Below, piece after piece: positions 45,255-46,183 of a DNA stretch of 46,183 bases. Source of the stretch: Acidobacteriota bacterium (GTDB lineage Bacteria; Acidobacteriota; Vicinamibacteria; Vicinamibacterales; UBA2999); assembly GCA_003222635.1 (NCBI GenBank), contig QHWQ01000327.1, forward strand, positions 1 to 46,183, given 5' to 3'. Below the pieces are notes generated by a model, which saw nothing but the letters and a program-made list of their open reading frames with translations, did no database searches and had not been told where the DNA came from. Position numbers and translations under genes: made by a program. Position 1 is the first letter of the stretch. Each line of letters starts with the position of its first letter.

Positions 45255-46183
45255 ACGTAGTAGGCCGGAACGGGCGGCGGCGTCTTCGGCGGCGGCGCCG
45301 CCGCGGCAGCGGTCCTTGCGCCGCTTCCGCATCCTGCTCACCGGGCACGAACGTCTTCGCCGCTTCGATGAACCCGCGCCAGTGCTCGAGCACCTCCGGC
45401 GCGTGGCCGTGAATCTCCAGCCAGGCGAGCGCTTCGCGGAACGGGCCGCGGTGCATCAGCGCGCGACGGGCGCGGGGTGAGAGATGCAGGTCCGTCAGCC
45501 GGCGCTGCAGGCTGAGGATCTGGCGCAGGCGCTCGACGTCCCGGCGCGCCAGCGGCAGCAGGCCGAGCGAGAGCGCCGGCTCCTTCTTCGGCTTTCCCCT
45601 GTCGTCGAAGACGACCGGCGGCGGCTTCAGGTCGTATCCGAGCGGCACCAGCAGCGTGCCAAGGAGAATCGGATTGGTCAGCGTATCCGGCGTTTCCTCG
45701 TGCCGCAGCCGATACGCATCGAGTCCCGCGAGCGACCGCCACAAGGCATCACCAGCGCGCTTCTGCAGCTCGGGCGCGATCGGCTCGAGCAGCCGGCGCT
45801 CGGCGAGCATGCGAAACGCCTTCTCCGACGATCCCGCTCGCAGCAGTTTGTAGATTTCCTCGATTAGCCGCGCCGGAGCGCTGTGCGCCAGATCGGCGCG
45901 ATGCGCGGCGATGGCCGCATCGATCGGCGGATCGATGCTGAAGTCGAGGCGCGACGCCATCGACACCGCGCGGATCATCCGCACCGGATCTTCCTGAAAC
46001 CGCTCTGTCGGCTCGCCAATCGATCGGATGACGCGCGCCTTGAGGTCGCGCAGCCCTCCGGTGTAGTCGATGATCGAGAAGTCCGCGATGTCGTAGAAGA
46101 GCGCGTTGACGGTGAAGTCGCGGCGGAACGCATCCTCTTCCGGCGTACCGAACGTGTTGTCGCGATGCAGTATCCGGTCGTGA
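45253..46183 (-). CDS. Poly(A) polymerase / CCA tRNA nucleotidyltransferase (5' end beyond window)
   Basis: Class II nucleotidyltransferase-family RNA enzyme. The visible part starts inside the catalytic head, RDNTFGTPEEDAFRRDFTVN followed by ALFYDI, and continues with IDYTGGLRDLKARVIRSIG, RFQEDPVRMIRAVSMASRL and the helical RNA-binding region (SAPARLIEEIYKLLRAGSSE). The spacing resembles PcnB-type enzymes. The start and the first metal-binding motif lie beyond the right edge, so CCA-adding and poly(A)-adding roles cannot be separated. Oddity: the C-terminus carries ten consecutive arginines followed by PFRPTT, which could bind RNA as in the basic tails of PcnB proteins. The stop overlaps the edge of the repeat element. 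Confidence 0.87.
   Translation of the reverse strand, partial: HDRILHRDNTFGTPEEDAFRRDFTVNALFYDIADFSIIDYTGGLRDLKARVIRSIGEPTERFQEDPVRMIRAVSMASRLDFSIDPPIDAAIAAHRADLAHSAPARLIEEIYKLLRAGSSEKAFRMLAERRLLEPIAPELQKRAGDALWRSLAGLDAYRLRHEETPDTLTNPILLGTLLVPLGYDLKPPPVVFDDRGKPKKEPALSLGLLPLARRDVERLRQILSLQRRLTDLHLSPRARRALMHRGPFREALAWLEIHGHAPEVLEHWRGFIEAAKTFVPGEQDAEAAQGPLPRRRRRRRRRRPFRPTT

Overview
The window is a GC-rich bacterial chromosome segment with dense coding on both strands. Several gene families point to Acidobacteriota, probably the Vicinamibacteria branch: a VWFA-related protein of the acidobacterial type, a TonB-dependent receptor with an N-terminal carboxypeptidase-regulatory-like domain, CHRD and Rieske/DUF2231 proteins, and an acidobacterial-style M1 peptidase. 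This placement is an inference from family content; there is no rRNA or other marker here. I see no phage, transposase, CRISPR array, tRNA or rRNA gene.

Layout. 1-9.8 kb is rich in signalling genes: an NtrC-type sigma-54 activator (cut by the left edge), a tiny HTH protein, a stand-alone histidine-kinase phosphoacceptor-like peptide, a FliA/WhiG-type sigma factor, a PAS hybrid histidine kinase, a GGDEF diguanylate cyclase, an EamA transporter, two small membrane proteins, a FabZ-type dehydratase, a GAF-GAF-PP2C (SpoIIE-like) phosphatase and an OB-fold-like lipoprotein. 10.1-16.0 kb is a minus-strand run read as nuoG, ccdA, porin, a membrane GAF protein and a TPR/YaiO-like barrel protein, with period-7 short tandem repeats around the last two genes. 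16.1-25.0 kb is mainly one minus-strand run with 4-bp stop/start overlaps at its start: aminotransferase, AI-2E transporter, GT-C-like membrane protein, DUF5658 protein, Kbl-type acyltransferase and M1 peptidase. 25.1-30.4 kb holds envelope and redox proteins (VWFA, OmpA, CHRD, SDR, Rieske, MTHFR-like). 30.5-41.5 kb holds an M49 peptidase, a second aminotransferase, MalQ, GlnS, RmuC, a pseudokinase-like protein and the TonB-dependent receptor. 41.5-45.1 kb is a serine-biosynthesis group, DUF1015-serA-serC, with serA-serC flanked by copies of an inverted-repeat element. A tRNA nucleotidyltransferase/poly(A) polymerase runs off the right edge.

The most striking observation is that several highly conserved genes lack a compact internal block of about 35-50 codons (about 105-150 nt) although the flanks are intact: the NtrC-type regulator (receiver end and linker), NuoG (first three cysteines of an Fe-S site), Kbl (PLP-contacting segment), the M49 peptidase, and GlnS (the KMSKS-loop region). 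In NuoG, Kbl and M49 the loss also shifts the frame. Because GlnS and NuoG should be under strong selection, assembly or consensus error is the first explanation to test, but the clustering deserves a direct read-level check. Other items of interest are the orphan phosphoacceptor peptide, a protein with HExGH and LDG motifs, a FabZ variant without the usual HFPG signature, a kinase-fold protein that has lost its catalytic residues, and the repeat elements around serA-serC. I did not find a clearly novel multi-gene defence or mobile system.
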